Assembly: GCA_937884235.1 (NCBI GenBank)
Contig: CALGBT010000307.1
Span: 1-6,094, forward strand
Length of the DNA: 6,094 nucleotides
Direction: 5' to 3'
Origin: an uncultured Pseudomonadota bacterium
GTDB taxonomy: Bacteria; Myxococcota_A; UBA9042; CAIXZC01
This document shows positions 4,915 to 6,094 of this stretch, in pieces; within the stretch, counting starts at the first letter, position 1, and each line of letters begins with the position of its first letter. Below the pieces are notes generated by a model. It did not search any database and was not told the origin of the DNA. It saw only the letters and a list, made by a program, of their open reading frames with translations. A program made the translations under genes and the position numbers.

Positions 4915-6094
4915 CTACAACTCAAACACGTACAGCACTTGAGTAGCTCGGGAGGCGGCGACGTAGCGGGCGTTGGGGTTGGAAAGCTCGTCGGCGGCGG
5001 CGAGGTCGGCGACGATGACTACCGGTGACTCGAGACCTTTGAAGGCACCGATGCTGGTGTGGAGGATCTTGCCGCTCCGCTGATGAGGCTCGTCGGCTAG
5101 TTCGAAGCCTGCCAGGTGCGTCTTGTTGGCCAGCAAGGAGTGGCGACGCGAGTGGGGAGTCAGGATGACGATGTCGCCCGGTGCCACGCTCTCTTTCTCT
5201 GCGAGTTCCTTGACCAGCTCCTCGATCTGGGCCAGACCGGCGGGTCCGGGGAGCTGTTTCTTCTCGAGTGGCGGTGTACCCTCCGGACAGTCGGGATGGG
5301 GAATCAACTCAGCGCCAACCAGGGCTGCGGCGTAATGCGCAATCTGCTTCGTATTGCGGAAGTTGTGTGGCAACCGGTAGGTGAAACCACCCCCGGGCAA
5401 ATCTCCGCCACGCCGGAAGATATCCTGGGCGCGGTCGGCGAAGACGATGACGTGGGTGTGGTCAGCGTCCTTGCGCAGCGCCTCCACACAGGCCCACCAG
5501 TGGTTCAGGAAATCCTGACCTTCGTCCACAACGATGGCATCGTAGCGGGGCCAGAGATTGGCTGCGAGGGCTGCGCTGAGGAGCTCGGGCAGGCGGTGAT
5601 TCCAGAACTGTGACGAGGCCTCCCGGTCGGCAGGATCGGGGAAGAGGGGCGAGCCCCCCAGGGTCTCGGCGGCCTGGAGGCAGAGCGAGTGGAAATGGCG
5701 GATCTCGAGTTCCTCTCCGTCGACCCGAGGGACAGTCCGCCAGAGATCGCGGGCAAGCGCCTTGGTGAAGCAGAGGAAGAGAACGCGGTGGCCCTCGCCG
5801 GCAAAGACTTTGGCTGCGTGCATGGCGAGGACAGTCTTCCCCGACCCGGCCCCACCGGTGACCGTCAGACGCGGGTTAGCAAGCAGCCCGCCAATTACTG
5901 CACACTGGGAATCGGTAAGGCGCACGAAGGATGCCTTGTTGGCCTCCAATTGGCCGCCCAGCGAAGGAACGGCCTGGTATTTGGGGTATAGAACGCGCTG
6001 GCGGAATCGCTTGAAGTCCGTGGCGGACAGCGGCTCGATTGTCAGGTTCTCTTTGCGCTGCCACAAGGCCATGGCACGTTCGATCCAGCCTCCG
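4915..6094 (-). CDS. C-terminal part of a UvrD-like SF1 helicase, probably NERD-helicase (5' end outside the window)
   Basis: The protein is an ATP-dependent DNA helicase/translocase of superfamily 1. The frame stays open to the right edge, so the start is missing. Numbering from the internal Met at 6072, the motifs appear in order: Q motif LTDSQ (52-56), Walker A GGAGSGKT (73-80), motif Ia around FLCFTKALA (99-107), Walker B VVDEGQDF (181-188), motif III FADRAQDIF (211-219), motif IV YRLPHNFRNTKQIA (232-245), motif V SIGAFKGLESPVVI (340-353) and motif VI YVAASRATQVLYV (370-382). The set is complete, so ATPase function is likely intact. The segment before the Q motif (YPKYQAVPSLGG) resembles the linker that joins an N-terminal NERD nuclease domain to the helicase in a widespread family, so a NERD domain is expected beyond 6094. 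The Met at 6072 lacks a good ribosome binding site and is probably internal. The protein likely acts on DNA in repair or defence. The gene converges on the LRR gene with three bases between stops. Confidence 0.9.
   Translation of the reverse strand, partial: GGWIERAMALWQRKENLTIEPLSATDFKRFRQRVLYPKYQAVPSLGGQLEANKASFVRLTDSQCAVIGGLLANPRLTVTGGAGSGKTVLAMHAAKVFAGEGHRVLFLCFTKALARDLWRTVPRVDGEELEIRHFHSLCLQAAETLGGSPLFPDPADREASSQFWNHRLPELLSAALAANLWPRYDAIVVDEGQDFLNHWWACVEALRKDADHTHVIVFADRAQDIFRRGGDLPGGGFTYRLPHNFRNTKQIAHYAAALVGAELIPHPDCPEGTPPLEKKQLPGPAGLAQIEELVKELAEKESVAPGDIVILTPHSRRHSLLANKTHLAGFELADEPHQRSGKILHTSIGAFKGLESPVVIVADLAAADELSNPNARYVAASRATQVLYVFEL

Noticed and set aside
5116..5613. 165-codon + strand ORF inside the helicase gene
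   Set aside because: It lies antisense to unmistakable helicase motifs (motifs III and IV and part of the region around Walker B) and has no family resemblance or SD of its own.
1..6094. CRISPR array, tRNA or rRNA gene
   Set aside because: No regularly spaced direct repeats of 20 bases or more, no cloverleaf with a T-loop signature and no conserved rRNA segment were seen on either strand.

Overview
The window is bacterial DNA, high in G+C by eye (around 60%, not computed). Genes are compact and nearly every start is preceded by a strong AGGAGG-type Shine-Dalgarno (SD) sequence. No marker gene fixes the taxon; a GC-rich proteobacterium-like host is a guess from style only.

Bases 1-500 hold no convincing gene. 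They contain a TGGCCAC...TCACCGG block and several GTGGCGGGA-like short repeats that resemble, from memory, terminal repeat units of IS21-family elements. A 6-bp hairpin (380-394) and a weak sigma70-like promoter (406-435) precede the first gene.

Bases 501-4911 carry five genes, all on the + strand, each with its own SD and separated by 60-126 nt. They are (1) a 214-aa protein with a probable helix-turn-helix core; (2) an unrecognised 122-aa protein; (3) an unrecognised charged 83-aa protein; (4) a 224-aa putative aspartic protease with two retropepsin-like lobes, DTGS and DTGA, in one chain; and (5) a 691-aa leucine-rich-repeat (LRR) protein with no export signal.

On the - strand, 6094-4915 encodes the C-terminal part of a superfamily 1 (UvrD/PcrA-like) helicase. 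It belongs to the group that usually has a nuclease-related (NERD) domain at its N terminus; that end lies outside the window. It converges on the LRR gene with only 3 nt between the stop codons.

The protease and LRR genes are adjacent and co-oriented, both products look cytoplasmic, and a NERD-type helicase lies next to them. This fits an accessory or defence-like region in which an LRR protein might sense and a protease might act. That link is inference from gene order; the sequence shows the domains, not the partnership.
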